A DNA stretch of 64,000 bases, taken from NCBI GenBank assembly GCA_045106765.1, contig JBGCFD010000076.1:1-64000 (forward strand). Direction: 5' to 3'. A program made the position numbers and the translations under genes. The stretch is from CAJQQY01 sp045106765. GTDB lineage: Bacteria; Bacteroidota; Bacteroidia; Chitinophagales; Saprospiraceae. Under the pieces are notes generated by a model. That model had not been told where the DNA came from and did not search any database. It saw only the letters and a list, made by a program, of their open reading frames with translations. Below are positions 18,085 through 27,406 of the stretch, piece after piece (the first letter of the stretch is position 1; each line of letters begins with the position of its first letter).

Positions 18085-18196
18085 AAAAATAGAGTAAATG
18101 ATAAAAGATTAATTAACACATGCCTAGTAGTTGTTTAATTTTTGATTCATTTACTCTTTCTAAATTTTTATTTTTAAAAAAGAAAAAATTATTAAA

Positions 18197-19081
18197 ATGA
18201 AAAATATATTTCCAATAATAAGTTTTGTAATTGTATTGTTATTTTCTGCTTGTGAACCACAGCAAGATGATGCAATTGATCTAACTGCAGTACCAACAAA
18301 CGTTTCTTTTACAGTAACAGCAAGTACAACTGAAACAAATGTGTTCACTTTTAAAAATACTACCTCCGAGACGTTTCTTTACCATTGGGATTTTGGAAAT
18401 GGGGAGACTGCTACAGGGGAAGAAGTAGAGGCTTATTTTCCTTTTATGGGTGATTATGATGTTACTCTAAAAGCCTTTAATGATGGTGGCTTTGGTATTG
18501 GAACACAGTCAGTTAATGTAGCTGAAGATGACGATCAACCTTGTGCACCAGGATCATTAACTGAATTTTTAACTGGATGTGATGAACAAGGATGGATTTT
18601 GCTTCAAGATGCTGGGGCATATTGGGTAGGACCTAATGATGGATCTGGAGATACTTGGTGGTCTAATCCTGCTGATGATGTGACTACTCGATACTGCGCA
18701 TTTGACGACGAGTGGATCTTTAATACAGCTTTGGAAGTGGTTTACGATAGTAAAGGAGATTTATGGGCAGAGGATTATATGGGATTTAGTTTTGAATGTG
18801 TAACTGATGATCAATTGACTGGTGCTGCTGAAGCTTGGAAATCAGCTACACATACTTATCAAGTAATCGAAGGCACTCCTGAACAATTAAAATTAGTAGG
18901 TTTAGGAGCATTTATGGGTTTACCAAAAGCCACTAATGACGGGGAGTTAACTGGCCCAGATCCTGCGAGTACAATTACTTATGACATTATTGATAGAGGA
19001 GAAGATGCTAATGGGAAATATATGGAATTGGAAGTCAACTTCGGTGGTGGATTGTGGAGATTTAAATATGTTTCTAATTAA
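18197..19081 (+). CDS. PKD-domain surface glycan-binding lipoprotein
   Basis: A 294-aa lipoprotein with lipobox FSAC near residue 19. Residues about 33-110 are a PKD fold (FLYHWDFGNGETATGEE, YDVTLKAFNDGG). Residues about 120-294 are a Trp- and Asp-rich region (WWSNPADDV, ELEVNFGGGLWRFKYV) found as a second domain in many SusCD operons. Its position directly after susD and its lack of catalytic residues fit a SusE/SGBP-type surface binding protein. Confidence 0.75.
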   Translation: MKNIFPIISFVIVLLFSACEPQQDDAIDLTAVPTNVSFTVTASTTETNVFTFKNTTSETFLYHWDFGNGETATGEEVEAYFPFMGDYDVTLKAFNDGGFGIGTQSVNVAEDDDQPCAPGSLTEFLTGCDEQGWILLQDAGAYWVGPNDGSGDTWWSNPADDVTTRYCAFDDEWIFNTALEVVYDSKGDLWAEDYMGFSFECVTDDQLTGAAEAWKSATHTYQVIEGTPEQLKLVGLGAFMGLPKATNDGELTGPDPASTITYDIIDRGEDANGKYMELEVNFGGGLWRFKYVSN

Positions 19082-19099
19082 TTCGAAATCCACAAAATA

Positions 19100-19966
19100 A
19101 TGAAATTACAAAATCGATTTTTACTTTTTTACTGCTTATGTTTTACTGCTTTGTTTTTACAAAGTTGTGGAACTAGTGAGGAGGTAAGGTCAATAGAAAT
19201 ACAACCTGTTTGGTCAGATGAATTTGATTACGAAGGTCTTCCTGATTCCAATAAATGGAGTTATGATGTTGGAGATGGGTGTCCAAAAGTTTGTGGCTGG
19301 GGAAATAATGAATTAGAATATTACAAATCTAATTCATTAAAAAACTCCAGAGTAGAAAATGGTATTTTGACTATTGAAGCACATAGAGAAGATTTTGATA
19401 ACAAAACATTTACATCCGCTAGATTAGTAAGTAAATACAAAGGTGATTGGTTGCATGGGAAAATAAAAATTCGTGCTAAAACTGCTTCAGGGCTTGGAAC
19501 CTGGTCAGCTATCTGGATGCTTCCAACAGATAATGAATATGGAACTTGGCCAAACAGCGGAGAGATTGATATCATGGAGCATGTTGGCTATAACCCAGAT
19601 ACTGTTTTTGGGACAGTTCACACAAAATCTTTTAACCACATGATTGGAACAGAAGTAGGAGATAATCTTTTTGTTTCTGATGCGGATGAAGTGTTTCACA
19701 TTTACTCAGTTGAATGGGATAAAGATAAAATTGATTTTTTCATTGATGATCAAAAGTATTTCACTTTCAAAAATGAAAATAAAACATTTGCTGAATATCC
19801 TTTTGACAAAAAATTTCATTTAATTTTGAACCTTGCAGTCGGTGGAAATTGGGGCGGAAAAATGGGGGTGGATGATTCGGTTTTTCCTCAAAAAATGCAA
19901 GTTGATTATGTTAGAGTGTATGATTTAAACCAAAAGGACGAGACCGAATTTTTATCGAAAAAATAG
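19100..19966 (+). CDS. GH16 endo-beta-1,3-glucanase (laminarinase-like) lipoprotein
   Basis: A 288-aa lipoprotein (lipobox LQSC near residue 23) consisting of one GH16 domain. The catalytic motif GEIDIMEHVG gives nucleophile E155, assisting D157 and acid/base E160; WGNNELEYY and LNLAVGGNWGG are the substrate-cleft signatures of laminarinase-type GH16. It would cut beta-1,3-glucan (laminarin or similar) at the cell surface. The gene is 18 bp after the PKD gene and 51 bp before a second GH16. Confidence 0.93.
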   Translation: MKLQNRFLLFYCLCFTALFLQSCGTSEEVRSIEIQPVWSDEFDYEGLPDSNKWSYDVGDGCPKVCGWGNNELEYYKSNSLKNSRVENGILTIEAHREDFDNKTFTSARLVSKYKGDWLHGKIKIRAKTASGLGTWSAIWMLPTDNEYGTWPNSGEIDIMEHVGYNPDTVFGTVHTKSFNHMIGTEVGDNLFVSDADEVFHIYSVEWDKDKIDFFIDDQKYFTFKNENKTFAEYPFDKKFHLILNLAVGGNWGGKMGVDDSVFPQKMQVDYVRVYDLNQKDETEFLSKK

Positions 19967-20017
19967 ATTGTTTTAACTGAACTATTTCAATTAGATTAAC
20001 CATTAAAATTCTAAGTA

Positions 20018-21226
20018 ATGAAAAATAATATTCCATTTTTATTTCTATTGATCACTTCAATATTTCTAATTTCTTCCTGTGGAAAAGATGATGACGGTGG
20101 AGATGGAGGCAACGGCGGAGGAACATCAGCAACAAAAATTACGATTTCTCCAGTTTCAAAATTTGAAGGAGATGCTAATTCTACTTTTGATTTCAAGGTG
20201 CGACTTTCTCAATCTAGTTCTGATGTGGTGACAGTAGATTTTACAACGAGTGATAGATCAGCAGTTGCGGTGGAAGATTATATTGCTCAAAATGGGACAC
20301 TTACTTTTTCAGGAACTACTGAGCAAATTATTTCTGTAGAAATTGTTGCTGATACTTTAAGTGAAGGCGATGAAGAATTTGAAATTCAATTATCAAATCC
20401 AACTAACGCAAGTTTGGAAGATGAAAGTGAAATTGGAACTATCCGAAATGATGATACTTATTTGCCAATAGATGATGATGGATATTCCACTCCAAATTCA
20501 TACGCTGGAATGACTTTAGTTTGGGCGGATGAATTTAATGGAAACGAAATTAATTTAGATGATTGGACGCACGAAATAGGTACCGGAAGCGGTGGCTGGG
20601 GAAATAATGAATTACAATATTACACTAGCGATTCAGATAATTCATACATCTCCGATGGTAAATTAATTATTGAAGCCAAAGAGCAAAACATTTCAGGAAG
20701 CAATTATTCATCTGCAAGAATGATCACAGCTGGGAAAAAGGAATTTATTTACGGAAGAGTTGATGTACGTGCTAAATTACCAGAAGGACAAGGAATCTGG
20801 CCAGCGATTTGGATGTTAGGTGCTGATATTTTTACTGATGGATGGCCAGCTTGTGGTGAAATAGATATTATGGAATTAGTTGGACATGAACCCAACAAAA
20901 TACATGGTACTGCTCATTGGGGAAATCAAGGAAATCCAAGTACGCATCAAGGAAATGCTTATACCTTGTCAGGAGGAAGTAAATACTCAGATGAATTTCA
21001 TGTATTCAGTATTATTTGGGATAATAATACGATCAAATGGTTAATGGATGATCAGCAATATTTTTCTATTACTGATGCAAATGTAACCAATACAGCTTAT
21101 CCGTTTAATGACAATTTCTTCTTTATTCTAAATGTTGCAGTTGGTGGAAATTGGCCAGGAAGTCCTGATAACTCGACTGTTTTTCCTCAGAGAATGTATG
21201 TGGATTATGTGCGGGTTTTCCAATAG
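20018..21226 (+). CDS. Calx-beta + GH16 endo-glucanase lipoprotein
   Basis: A 402-aa lipoprotein (lipobox ISSC near residue 21), then a Gly/Asp linker, a Calx-beta domain at about 35-150 (VDFTTSDRSAV, LSEGDEEFEIQLSNPTNA) and a GH16 domain at about 165-402. Catalytic residues are E281, D283 and E286 in GEIDIMELVG, with WGNNELQYY and LNVAVGGNWPG in the cleft. Compared with the preceding GH16 it has an added Ca-binding-type spacer, which may reach further from the membrane or target a different chain form. Same operon. Confidence 0.93.
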   Translation: MKNNIPFLFLLITSIFLISSCGKDDDGGDGGNGGGTSATKITISPVSKFEGDANSTFDFKVRLSQSSSDVVTVDFTTSDRSAVAVEDYIAQNGTLTFSGTTEQIISVEIVADTLSEGDEEFEIQLSNPTNASLEDESEIGTIRNDDTYLPIDDDGYSTPNSYAGMTLVWADEFNGNEINLDDWTHEIGTGSGGWGNNELQYYTSDSDNSYISDGKLIIEAKEQNISGSNYSSARMITAGKKEFIYGRVDVRAKLPEGQGIWPAIWMLGADIFTDGWPACGEIDIMELVGHEPNKIHGTAHWGNQGNPSTHQGNAYTLSGGSKYSDEFHVFSIIWDNNTIKWLMDDQQYFSITDANVTNTAYPFNDNFFFILNVAVGGNWPGSPDNSTVFPQRMYVDYVRVFQ

Positions 21227-21283
21227 GAAGATTTAACTTTTATTTATTACGTAGCTAATTTTTCAAAAAACATAGAATCAATC

Positions 21284-23596
21284 ATGAAACGTTTTTCAAT
21301 TTCCCTATTTTTATTAATTGCAATTTCTGGATTCTTATATCAGAGTTGTAATCCAAATGATAGTAAAGATATTCAAGTACAAGAAGCGACTATTCCAAGT
21401 CAATATTCTTCAACTGAAATTTCCAAAAAGGTCAAGGAGATTATGGCTAAAATGGAATTGGTGGATAAAGTGGGTGAGATGACTCAATTGTCAATTGATA
21501 TGATTTCTGCAGGTGCTCCATATAATTTGGAAGAACCGCATCGATTAGATGAGAAAAAATTAAAAGAAATTTTAATTGATTACCGAGTTGGTTCAATGTT
21601 AAATGTAGGTGGTCATGCTTATACACAAGATCATTGGCATAAAATAATTAATCGAATTCAAGAAATAGCAACCAAAGAAAAGCCAACAGGGATTCCTGTT
21701 TTATATGGAATTGATGCTATTCATGGAATGAATTATACGACTAATGGAACGTTGTTTCCGCAAGAAATCAACCTTGCTGCTTCATGGAATCCTTCCCTTG
21801 CAACTCAAATGGGAGAAATCTCAGCCTATGAAACTAGAGCATCAGGTATTCCTTGGAATTTTTCCCCAGTATTGGATATTGGGCGTGATCCTCGTTGGTC
21901 AAGATTTTGGGAAACTTTCGGAGAAGACCCTCTTTTAGCAACTCAAATGGGGGAAGCAATCATTAAAGGTTACCAAGGGGATGACATTGGGAATCCTGAA
22001 AAAGTGGCAGCTTGTATGAAACATTTTTTGGGATATAGTAGTCCTAGAACTGGAAAAGATAGAACACCTGCTTTTATACCGGAGCGTCAAATGAGAGAAT
22101 TTTATTTGCCGATGTTTGAAAAAGCAATTGAAATAGGAGCAGCAACTGTTATGATTAATTCAGGAGAAATAAATGGTATTCCTGTCCACGCTAATGCTAA
22201 TATTCTTAAAGATTTATTGCGAGATGAACTTGGATTTAAAGGAGTTGCGGTTACAGATTGGGAAGACATTATTTATCTTCATTCAAGACATCGGGTTGCA
22301 AAAGATTATAAAGAAGCCATCAAAATGGCCATTAATGCCGGTGTTGATATGAGCATGGTTCCAATGGATACCAATTTTCCAAAATTACTGAAAGAGTTAG
22401 TAGAAGAAGGTGAAGTTCCGATGAGCAGAATTGACGAAGCGGTAGAAAGAATATTGACCGTAAAACTGCAATTAGGTTTATTTGATACTCCAATTCATGC
22501 GAAGGAAAATTATCCTAAATTTGCTTCTGCAGAGCATATTGAAGCAAGTTTGAAATCAGCAGAGGAGAGTATTACTTTGTTGAAAAACAATGATGATATT
22601 TTACCCTTGGCTAAAAATTCGAAAGTTTTAATTACAGGGCCAACAGCAAATTCAATTCTAGCTTTAAATGGTGCTTGGGGAAGAACTTGGCAAGGAACGG
22701 AAATGAAATGGCATTCTGAGGAGAAGAAAACAATTGTAACCGCATTAGAGGATAAATTAGGGAAAGCAAATGTAAATTTTGTGGAAGGAGCGTCTATTGA
22801 AAAAAATGTTAATATCACAAAAGCTGCTGCTGCTGCAAAAAATGCTGATGTAGCTATTGTTTGCTTAGGAGAAATGCCATACACAGAAAAACCTGGAGAT
22901 ATTGATGATTTGGATTTGCCAAAAGCACAAATGGATTTAGTTCGAGAAGTAGCCAAAAGTGGTAAGCCAGTTATCATTATTTTAGTAGGAGGTCGTCCAA
23001 GAGTTTTTAATGAAGTGGAAGGTTTAGCGGCAGGAGTAATTCAATCTTATTTACCAGGAGATGAAGGTGGACGTGCAATTGCAAATGTATTGTTAGGTGA
23101 TGTTAACCCTAGTGGTAAATTACCTTATACTTACCCTCGGTATTCTAACTCTTTATTGACGTACGATCATAAAGGTACAGACCTGATTAAGAAAGATTTT
23201 AGTTGGAATGCTTTTGAGCCACAGTATGAATTTGGACATGGATTAAGTTATACATCGTTTGAATATTCTAATTTGAAAGTAGCTGAAAAAATGGGAATGG
23301 ATGATGAGTTGACCGTTTCTGTAACAGTAAAAAATACTGGAGATAGAGATGGAAAAGAAGTCGTTCAATTATTTATTTCTGATAAAGTAGCATCAATTAC
23401 ACCACCTGTAAAAAGACTTCGAGGCTTTGAGAAAGTAATGTTGAAAAAAGGAGAAAGTAAAGTAATTTCTTTTTCAATTAAGGCAGCTAATTTAGCATTT
23501 GTTGGAATTGAAAATAAATGGATTACTGAACCTGGTGAATTTGAAGTAAACGTGGGTGGAGAAAAAGCGACTTTTTATTTAGGTGAAGAGAAATAA
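21284..23596 (+). CDS. bglX: GH3 beta-glucosidase lipoprotein (BglX-like)
   Basis: A 770-aa GH3 enzyme with a lipoprotein signal (LYQSC near residue 22). Order: TIM-barrel domain about 50-400 with nucleophile D325 in VAVTDWEDI and the KHFLGYSSPRTGKDR loop; alpha/beta sandwich domain about 430-640 with the GEMPYTEKPGD acid/base loop region; C-terminal fibronectin-III-like domain about 690-765. It would release glucose from oligosaccharides made by the two GH16 enzymes, probably in the periplasm. Last gene of the operon; a strong terminator follows 20 bp later. Confidence 0.93.
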   Translation: MKRFSISLFLLIAISGFLYQSCNPNDSKDIQVQEATIPSQYSSTEISKKVKEIMAKMELVDKVGEMTQLSIDMISAGAPYNLEEPHRLDEKKLKEILIDYRVGSMLNVGGHAYTQDHWHKIINRIQEIATKEKPTGIPVLYGIDAIHGMNYTTNGTLFPQEINLAASWNPSLATQMGEISAYETRASGIPWNFSPVLDIGRDPRWSRFWETFGEDPLLATQMGEAIIKGYQGDDIGNPEKVAACMKHFLGYSSPRTGKDRTPAFIPERQMREFYLPMFEKAIEIGAATVMINSGEINGIPVHANANILKDLLRDELGFKGVAVTDWEDIIYLHSRHRVAKDYKEAIKMAINAGVDMSMVPMDTNFPKLLKELVEEGEVPMSRIDEAVERILTVKLQLGLFDTPIHAKENYPKFASAEHIEASLKSAEESITLLKNNDDILPLAKNSKVLITGPTANSILALNGAWGRTWQGTEMKWHSEEKKTIVTALEDKLGKANVNFVEGASIEKNVNITKAAAAAKNADVAIVCLGEMPYTEKPGDIDDLDLPKAQMDLVREVAKSGKPVIIILVGGRPRVFNEVEGLAAGVIQSYLPGDEGGRAIANVLLGDVNPSGKLPYTYPRYSNSLLTYDHKGTDLIKKDFSWNAFEPQYEFGHGLSYTSFEYSNLKVAEKMGMDDELTVSVTVKNTGDRDGKEVVQLFISDKVASITPPVKRLRGFEKVMLKKGESKVISFSIKAANLAFVGIENKWITEPGEFEVNVGGEKATFYLGEEK

Positions 23597-23615
23597 ATTG
23601 ATTTTATAAAAAGTA

Positions 23616-23654
23616 AAAAAGCCAAATATTTCAAGTTGAAATATTTGGCTTTTT
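23616..23654. terminator. Strong bidirectional terminator after the glucan locus
   Basis: A perfect 18-bp stem (AAAAAGCCAAATATTTCA and its complement) closes on a 3-nt loop, with an A-run on one side and a T-run on the other. It separates the convergent GH3 gene and the TonB-C-like gene. Confidence 0.92.
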
Positions 23655-23670
23655 ACATTTATATGTGGAC

Positions 23671-24327
23671 TTATTTTTTCCTTTTATTTTTAATCAACGC
23701 TAATTGATTCTTGAAATCTTGATTATCAGGGTGTCTTCGAAGTAACTCCTCTGCAAAAGAAAGCGCCTTATCATATTTTTTCTTTTTAATATACTTCTTT
23801 ACTCTTTTTTCCACTTTTGCATCAGTATCGCAATATTCATTATTGGTAGCATATTTAAAAGCTGATTTCTCTAAGACCAATAAATCTGCATCAGGATAGT
23901 AAGAATCACTTTTAGTAATTAATGAAAAGCCAACAGTTAAATCCATTTCAGATTTTCTTGCCCAAGCTTTCCAATTGTCTTTTGTGGAATCCAAGAAGCG
24001 GGATAATTTATCTTCGATACCCATTCCCAATTTATTGGAGAATTCATAATTTTCCAACTTTCCATCTTTACTGATGTTGAGTTTTATTTTTGAAAGTCCA
24101 ACTCGACAGTTGTCAAAAGCTTCTTTAGGATAACTCATATCTTTTTTAAATAATTCAATGAAGGCATCAGATCCGCCTTGGAATCGGTTATCCAAAACAT
24201 AATAAAATGAGGTTACATCATCTTTTAAAATTTCTTTGGTATCAGCGTTATCTCTTGTAGAGTTAAAAAATGAGGAAAGTGTCAATACACAAACTAGCCC
24301 TAGCGTGGTTAAAAAATTGTTTCTCAT
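23671..24327 (-). CDS. Exported TonB-C-like / TPR protein
   Basis: A 218-aa protein with an N-terminal hydrophobic signal (TTLGLVCVLTLSSFF). Residues about 50-120 resemble the TonB C-terminal domain used in many Bacteroidota regulators (MSYPKEAFDNCRVGLSKIKL, then the KDGKLENYEF turn and a W at the end), and residues about 170-212 form a TPR-like helical hairpin (YDKALSFAEELLRRHPDN). There are no transporter partners beside it. Function unknown; it may be a periplasmic scaffold. Next gene downstream is the PUL, convergent. Confidence 0.5.
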   Translation of the reverse strand: MRNNFLTTLGLVCVLTLSSFFNSTRDNADTKEILKDDVTSFYYVLDNRFQGGSDAFIELFKKDMSYPKEAFDNCRVGLSKIKLNISKDGKLENYEFSNKLGMGIEDKLSRFLDSTKDNWKAWARKSEMDLTVGFSLITKSDSYYPDADLLVLEKSAFKYATNNEYCDTDAKVEKRVKKYIKKKKYDKALSFAEELLRRHPDNQDFKNQLALIKNKRKK

Positions 24328-24353
24328 GGTTGTAATAAATTGGTTATATAAAA

Positions 24354-25175
24354 TTAAAATCGGTTTAAAGCCTCAATAAAAGATTGAGCATGGAAGGTAG
24401 ACTGAAGGGGGATATTTTGATCGATTTTGGCTACCCATTTTATTCCGCTAATTGCGTTGGTCAGCCAAATTTCCTCAAATTTTTTTAAGTGGGTTAATTT
24501 GATTGGGTTTTCTTGAATGATATAATTTTTTTCAGCTGCAATTTCCAGAATCGTTTTTCGCATCGTTCCTGCAACACAACCTCCTGATAGCGATGGAGTT
24601 ATGATTTTATTTTTTTGAATAAAAAAAATATTTGAACTGCTCGCTTCTGAGATTTGATCCTTATCATTCAATAATAAAACATCATCCAAATTTCGTTCCT
24701 GTTTATTTAAGCCTGCCAAAATATAAGGTGAACTATTACAAGTTTTGAAATTTGAAATTTTGGAACATGGTAATTTGACTTCATCAAAAATACCAATTTT
24801 CAATCCTTTTCTATTGAGCGAAAAGCTGGGGGAGGAGAGTGGAGAAGCTGAAATCAAAAATTGAGGACGATTATTTTTAGGAGTGTAAAGTCCTCCTTTT
24901 GATCGAAAAACGGTAATTCGAATTCGTGCATTTCCAGTCGCTATTTTTTTGATTTCTTTTTTGAAAAAAGTTAAGGTATATTTTTTAGGAACTTTATATT
25001 TAAAAAAATGTAAACCTTGTAACAATCTATTTACATGGTTTTCCAGAAATAGAATTTTCCCTTCTGACATTCTGATCGTTTCAAATAATGCATCTCCGTA
25101 AAGAAATGCTCGATTCTGACTATCAAAAATAGTTTGATCAGAAGAGAAGATTTTACCATTATAATTGATATTCAT
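24354..25175 (-). CDS. PLP-dependent class IV aminotransferase / ADC lyase-like
   Basis: A 273-aa fold-type IV PLP enzyme. The N-terminal GDALFETIRMSEG motif, a Schiff-base lysine candidate at K144 (SNFKTCNSSPYI) and E177 in ISEASSSNIFFI, then SGGCVAGTMRK binding the phosphate, are all family features. Length and motifs fit 4-amino-4-deoxychorismate lyase (PabC, folate synthesis) better than branched-chain aminotransferase (longer, about 300-350 aa). No pabA/pabB nearby, so the exact reaction is uncertain. Confidence 0.8.
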   Translation of the reverse strand: MNINYNGKIFSSDQTIFDSQNRAFLYGDALFETIRMSEGKILFLENHVNRLLQGLHFFKYKVPKKYTLTFFKKEIKKIATGNARIRITVFRSKGGLYTPKNNRPQFLISASPLSSPSFSLNRKGLKIGIFDEVKLPCSKISNFKTCNSSPYILAGLNKQERNLDDVLLLNDKDQISEASSSNIFFIQKNKIITPSLSGGCVAGTMRKTILEIAAEKNYIIQENPIKLTHLKKFEEIWLTNAISGIKWVAKIDQNIPLQSTFHAQSFIEALNRF

Positions 25176-25292
25176 TTTATGTGTGGTGCATCAGTTGATT
25201 GGAAAATCAGGAAATTAGTCGAGCAGAATTCCAAATTTAGGTTTCATATCTCGCCTGATTTCCTAATTTTCTATTTTCCCAATTAATTAAAT

Positions 25293-25727
25293 TTAATACC
25301 AACCAGCTCCATGTTTTCCCCAAGGAATTCCTCCAAGCAAAGACAATAAACCAATCAGAAAAAATATCCATGTAAATTTAAATTTAGCTTTGGACTCCGT
25401 TTTTCTTTTCGCAGTTGAATAGCCAATGGTGATAAAAATGATTCCTAAAATCATTGCAGGAAGGTGTGCAAAAACGAAATACCGATGAACTGGATCTTCT
25501 TTCCATCCTTCGGGAAATAAAAGTCTATCACTAATCAACAAAAGCACGATTCCCAAAATCAATTGAATGTGAGAACTAATCAAAGTGAAAAGTGCCAATT
25601 TTTTATCTTGAGCAGTATATTCTTTATTGGACATCCATTTTGAAAATGCAGTAAAAATAGTAACTAAAAGTAGTCCTAAAATTACCCATCGATTGATAGA
25701 ATGTAAATGTTTAACGATACTATACAT
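25293..25727 (-). CDS. Small four-helix membrane protein
   Basis: A 144-aa inner-membrane protein with four hydrophobic helices (about 15-30, 47-66, 85-105, 118-134). Several histidines (H8, H9 at the N-terminus; H53; H81, H88 in the third segment) and a conserved GIPWGKHGAGWY tail resemble proteins in Bacteroidota often annotated loosely as cytochrome-b-like. Whether it binds haem cannot be judged here. It stands alone between the aminotransferase and the arsS terminator. Confidence 0.65.
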   Translation of the reverse strand: MYSIVKHLHSINRWVILGLLLVTIFTAFSKWMSNKEYTAQDKKLALFTLISSHIQLILGIVLLLISDRLLFPEGWKEDPVHRYFVFAHLPAMILGIIFITIGYSTAKRKTESKAKFKFTWIFFLIGLLSLLGGIPWGKHGAGWY

Positions 25728-25829
25728 GATGTTTTTTTTTGAAAGTTAAAATTGAAGTGGTTTGTTTTGAAAACTCAAGAAAGGCAATTTTTACTTTTAA
25801 AAAAAATGTTTTACTGTATTTAAACAAAA

Positions 25830-25861
25830 AGCGATGTTAGCCTGTACGAGCTAACATCGCT
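25830..25861 (-). terminator. Intrinsic terminator after arsS
   Basis: A perfect 12-bp GC-containing stem (AGCGATGTTAGC) with an 8-nt loop, followed on the minus strand by TTTTTG, sits 44 bp downstream of the arsS stop. Confidence 0.88.
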
Positions 25862-25904
25862 ACTGAAAATCAAATTTTTATTTACTGATTACCAGTTTTT
25901 TATT

Positions 25905-26978
25905 TTAGGAAATTTCACCACCACAACTTGATCCTGCGCCTGCTGTACATCCATAACAATGTTGATTTAACACTACATTTCTTTCTTTTAATGCTTCTAA
26001 ATCAAAATCATTAATATGTTGAGATTTGGTAGCTGCCACTTTTAAATCTAGCATTTGATTAAAATCACAATCATAAACAAATCCTTCCCAACTGATCGAA
26101 ATTGTATTTCGACACATCAATCCCATGATAGTTCCTGGATTAAATGCATCTACTAATTTTTGCATATACTCTTCATAATTTCCAGATTCTAAAAGATAAT
26201 CTAAAAACCGAGCTATAGGCAAGTTGGTGATAGCAAATAAATTATGGAAAACTATATCGTATTTTCTTTTCAATTGACGCTTAAATTCTGCTTCCAAAGT
26301 TGCTTGTGACCCAGGTAGAAATGCGCCTGAAGGATTAAAGACTAAATCTAATTTCAGGTCGCTTCCTTCTTGTCCATAGCCAACTTCATTAAGTAATTTG
26401 AGTGCTTCAATCGAGTCTTCAAAGACACCATCACCACGTTGACTATCCGTTCTACTTTTGCTAAAATAAGGCAATGAAGAAACAATATGAACTTTATGTT
26501 TCGCCAAAAATTCTGGCAGGTCGCTATATTTTGCATGCGCTTTGATAATGGTCAAATTACATCGATCAATTACTTGTTTTCCTAATTTTGTACATTCTTC
26601 AACAAACCATCTAAAGTGAGGATTCATCTCTGGGGCACCTCCAGTAATATCAACGGTATGAATGGTCGGAACACTTGCAATGATTTCTAAACATCTTTCC
26701 AAAGTTGCTTTGTCCATATTCTCTTCCTTCCTATCTGGCCCAGCATCAACATGGCAATGAGCGCAAGTTTGGTTACATAATTTTCCAATATTGAGTTGAA
26801 AAATTTCTAAAGTTGAAGGAGTTAAAACAGGAAAACCATTGTCACTTAACTTCTCAGAAAAATTAGGGAATTTAGCATCTACTATCTCTTTTCCATTTAA
26901 AACTTTTAACTGGAAAAATGAATCAGACAAATTATTACCAGTTCTTTTTAAAGTTTTACCTTTTTGTTTTATCGCCAT
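25905..26978 (-). CDS. arsS: Arsenosugar biosynthesis radical SAM protein
   Basis: A 357-aa radical SAM enzyme. The [4Fe-4S] motif CxxxCxxC is C68, C72 and C75 in LCNQTCAHCHVDAGPDR; the C-terminal third has the extra cysteines expected of ArsS/DUF3641 (GLMCRN, YDCDF, then HCYGCTAGAGSSCGG at the end). ArsS makes 5'-deoxy-5'-dimethylarsinoyl-adenosine from dimethylarsenite in arsenosugar synthesis. The next gene upstream, 89 bp away, is its usual peroxidase-like partner. The methyltransferase ArsM that supplies the substrate is not in the window. Confidence 0.92.
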   Translation of the reverse strand: MAIKQKGKTLKRTGNNLSDSFFQLKVLNGKEIVDAKFPNFSEKLSDNGFPVLTPSTLEIFQLNIGKLCNQTCAHCHVDAGPDRKEENMDKATLERCLEIIASVPTIHTVDITGGAPEMNPHFRWFVEECTKLGKQVIDRCNLTIIKAHAKYSDLPEFLAKHKVHIVSSLPYFSKSRTDSQRGDGVFEDSIEALKLLNEVGYGQEGSDLKLDLVFNPSGAFLPGSQATLEAEFKRQLKRKYDIVFHNLFAITNLPIARFLDYLLESGNYEEYMQKLVDAFNPGTIMGLMCRNTISISWEGFVYDCDFNQMLDLKVAATKSQHINDFDLEALKERNVVLNQHCYGCTAGAGSSCGGEIS

Positions 26979-27067
26979 ATTATTATTTAATTTCTATTTT
27001 TTTAACACTATTCTTTTTATATAATTAATTGGAAATCAATTAGTTATGTGTTGGTGATAAGGAGTAT

Positions 27068-27406
27068 TTACATGGTGAGTTTTTTAACTTTATTCATCAT
27101 CTGAACGCCATAAACTAATGTTGCACCACTTTGGATAGCAGCAGCCACATGTACAGCTTCCATCATTTGTTCTTCGTCAGCTCCTTTTTTCAAACAGTCT
27201 GAAGAGTAGGCATCAATACAATATGGACATTTTACAGTATGAGAAACGGCCAAAGCAATCAAAGCTTTTTCACGTTCAGTCAAAGCTCCTTCTTGAAAAA
27301 CTGAACCATAATAATCAAAGAATTTTTTTCCATATTCTTCTTGCCATTCAGTAATATTTCCAAATTTTTTAAGATCATCAGGGTTGAAATAACTGTCTTT
27401 ATTCAT
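27068..27406 (-). CDS. Arsenosugar-associated carboxymuconolactone-decarboxylase-like protein
   Basis: A 112-aa AhpD/CMD-fold protein. The redox pair is C60 and C63 in HTVKCPYCIDAY, followed by SDCLKKGADEEQMMEAVHVA typical of this fold. It belongs to the small peroxidase-like family linked with arsS in many bacteria and is directly upstream of arsS here in the same orientation. Its role in arsenosugar formation is not established; disulfide or peroxide handling is likely. Confidence 0.88.
   Translation of the reverse strand: MNKDSYFNPDDLKKFGNITEWQEEYGKKFFDYYGSVFQEGALTEREKALIALAVSHTVKCPYCIDAYSSDCLKKGADEEQMMEAVHVAAAIQSGATLVYGVQMMNKVKKLTM

Noticed and set aside
22510..22977. 155-codon antisense frame inside the GH3 gene
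   Set aside because: It is the mirror of a well-conserved enzyme domain with no motif of its own.
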